Positions 6,851 through 7,647 of a DNA stretch of 7,647 nucleotides are shown piece by piece; positions within the stretch are counted from its first letter, which is position 1, and every line of letters starts with the position of its first letter. The stretch is from contig DIRK01000005.1 in NCBI GenBank assembly GCA_002427535.1, positions 4,978-12,624 of the forward strand. Reading direction: 5' to 3'. The position numbers were made by a program, and so were the translations under genes. The stretch is from Mageeibacillus sp. UBA5438. Its GTDB lineage: Bacteria > Bacillota > Clostridia > Saccharofermentanales > DTU023. The notes below the pieces were generated by a model. The model ran no database searches, was not told the DNA's origin, and was given only the letters and a program-made list of their open reading frames with translations.

Positions 6851-7647
6851 ATGAGTCAAGGACAGATTGTTGAATGTGTTCCCAATTTCAGTGAAGGACG
6901 GGACACCGAAAAAATAGAACGCATTGTCGCGCCCCTGAAAGGTCGAGAACAAGTCAGACTTGTGAATTATGAGGGTGACCGCGACTACAACCGGCTTGTC
7001 GTGACCGTGCTGGGTGAACCCCGCGCGGTGAAAGAAGCCATCCTCGACGCCATCGGTGTGGCCACAGAACTGATCGACTTAAATCACCATGAAGGGGAAC
7101 ACCTGCGCATGGGAGCGACCGACGTGGTCCCTTTGATTCCTATCCGCAACATGACAATTGAAGATACGGTTTTGTTATCAAAAGAACTAGCGCGTGAGAT
7201 CAACGAACGCTACCAAATCCCGGTGTTCCTTTACGAGGACTCGGCCGCAAACCCGGGACGCGTGAACCTTGCCCATATTAGGCGCGGCCAGTTTGAAGGC
7301 ATGGCCGAAAAACTGCTCCTTCCCGAATGGGAACCTGATTTCGGAGAAAGAAAAATCCATCCCACCGCCGGTGTCACAGCCGTCGGCGCCCGATTTCCGC
7401 TCATCGCCTATAACATTGATCTTGGGACCGCTGACATTGATATAGCCAACAAAATCGCAAAAAGCATCCGCCAGTCAGGCGGCGGCTTCCAATACATCAA
7501 GGCGGGCGGCGTGGAGTTAAAAGACAAGGGCATCGTCCAGGTCACGATGAACATCACCGATTACAGAAAAAATCCGATCTACCGTGTGTTTGAAACCGTC
7601 AAAATGGAAGCCGCGCGCTACGGTGTCCCCGTGGTCGGCAGTGAAGT
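6851..7647 (+). CDS. ftcD: Glutamate formimidoyltransferase (partial, 3' end beyond window)
   Basis: Transfers the formimino group from N-formimino-L-glutamate to tetrahydrofolate, giving glutamate and 5-formimino-THF, the last histidine-specific step of this route. The frame starts at ATG 6851, with GGAAGG (6837-6842) eight bases upstream, and stays open for 265 codons to the window end. Seen: N-terminal VECVPNFSEGRD (7-18), the histidine-rich active-site segment LNHHEGEHLRMGATDVVPLI (77-96), PVFLYEDSA (124-132), the PEW-PDFG segment (158-165) and PTAGVTAVGARFPLIAYNID (171-190), then PVVGSE at the edge. These align well with the N-terminal transferase domain of mammalian FTCD. The segment usually reads GEHPRMG; here it is GEHLRMG, a Pro-to-Leu change at residue 85. 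About 35 or more residues are missing. Whether a cyclodeaminase domain is fused downstream cannot be seen. A formiminoglycine substrate (purine fermentation) is a less likely alternative given hutU next door. Confidence 0.94.
   Translation, partial: MSQGQIVECVPNFSEGRDTEKIERIVAPLKGREQVRLVNYEGDRDYNRLVVTVLGEPRAVKEAILDAIGVATELIDLNHHEGEHLRMGATDVVPLIPIRNMTIEDTVLLSKELAREINERYQIPVFLYEDSAANPGRVNLAHIRRGQFEGMAEKLLLPEWEPDFGERKIHPTAGVTAVGARFPLIAYNIDLGTADIDIANKIAKSIRQSGGGFQYIKAGGVELKDKGIVQVTMNITDYRKNPIYRVFETVKMEAARYGVPVVGSE

Overview
The window comes from a bacterium of moderate GC content. It is probably an anaerobic Bacillota/Clostridia-type lineage, or another amino-acid-fermenting anaerobe. Three things suggest this: the long (about 670-residue) urocanase class, a stand-alone-type glutamate formimidoyltransferase next to it, and strong AAGGAG/GGAAGG ribosome binding sites with some GTG starts. 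The phylum is an inference from gene content, not a demonstrated fact.

Layout. The left 4.7 kb is read on the minus strand, in this order: a ROK-family sugar kinase (4740 to 3784), a 73-bp gap holding a good sigma-70/A-type promoter, then a tight operon. The operon consists of an XdhC-family molybdenum-enzyme maturation factor (3711 to 2617), an unusual two-domain protein (2599 to 833), a FecE/BtuD-like ABC ATPase (836 to 24) and the first four codons of one more gene (13 to 1). The right 2.8 kb is read on the plus strand: hutU (urocanate hydratase, 4819 to 6831) followed after 19 bp by the start of a glutamate formimidoyltransferase gene that runs off the window edge. The two halves diverge from a short region around 4741-4818, which contains a self-complementary TATACT-type -10 core inside an imperfect dyad.

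How the genes work together. HutU and the formimidoyltransferase belong to the histidine to glutamate route in which the formimino carbon goes to tetrahydrofolate. The minus-strand operon looks like a metal or metal-oxyanion uptake system coupled to molybdenum-enzyme maturation. The transporter is of the FecCD/BtuCD (type II importer) fold, a fold also used for molybdate/tungstate uptake, and XdhC-family proteins bind and hand over molybdenum cofactor to xanthine-dehydrogenase-type hydroxylases. Molybdate or tungstate is therefore a reasonable guess for the substrate, but cobalamin, heme and siderophores cannot be excluded.

The most notable item is the 588-residue protein at 833-2599. A complete P-loop NTPase domain resembling the THEP1 family is fused in frame to the N-terminus of a complete FecCD-type permease. 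The transporter would then carry a second nucleotide-hydrolysing module in addition to its ordinary ABC ATPase. All recognised genes have intact reading frames; I saw no tRNA, rRNA, CRISPR, insertion sequence or long repeat. No stretch of 300 bases lacks a gene.
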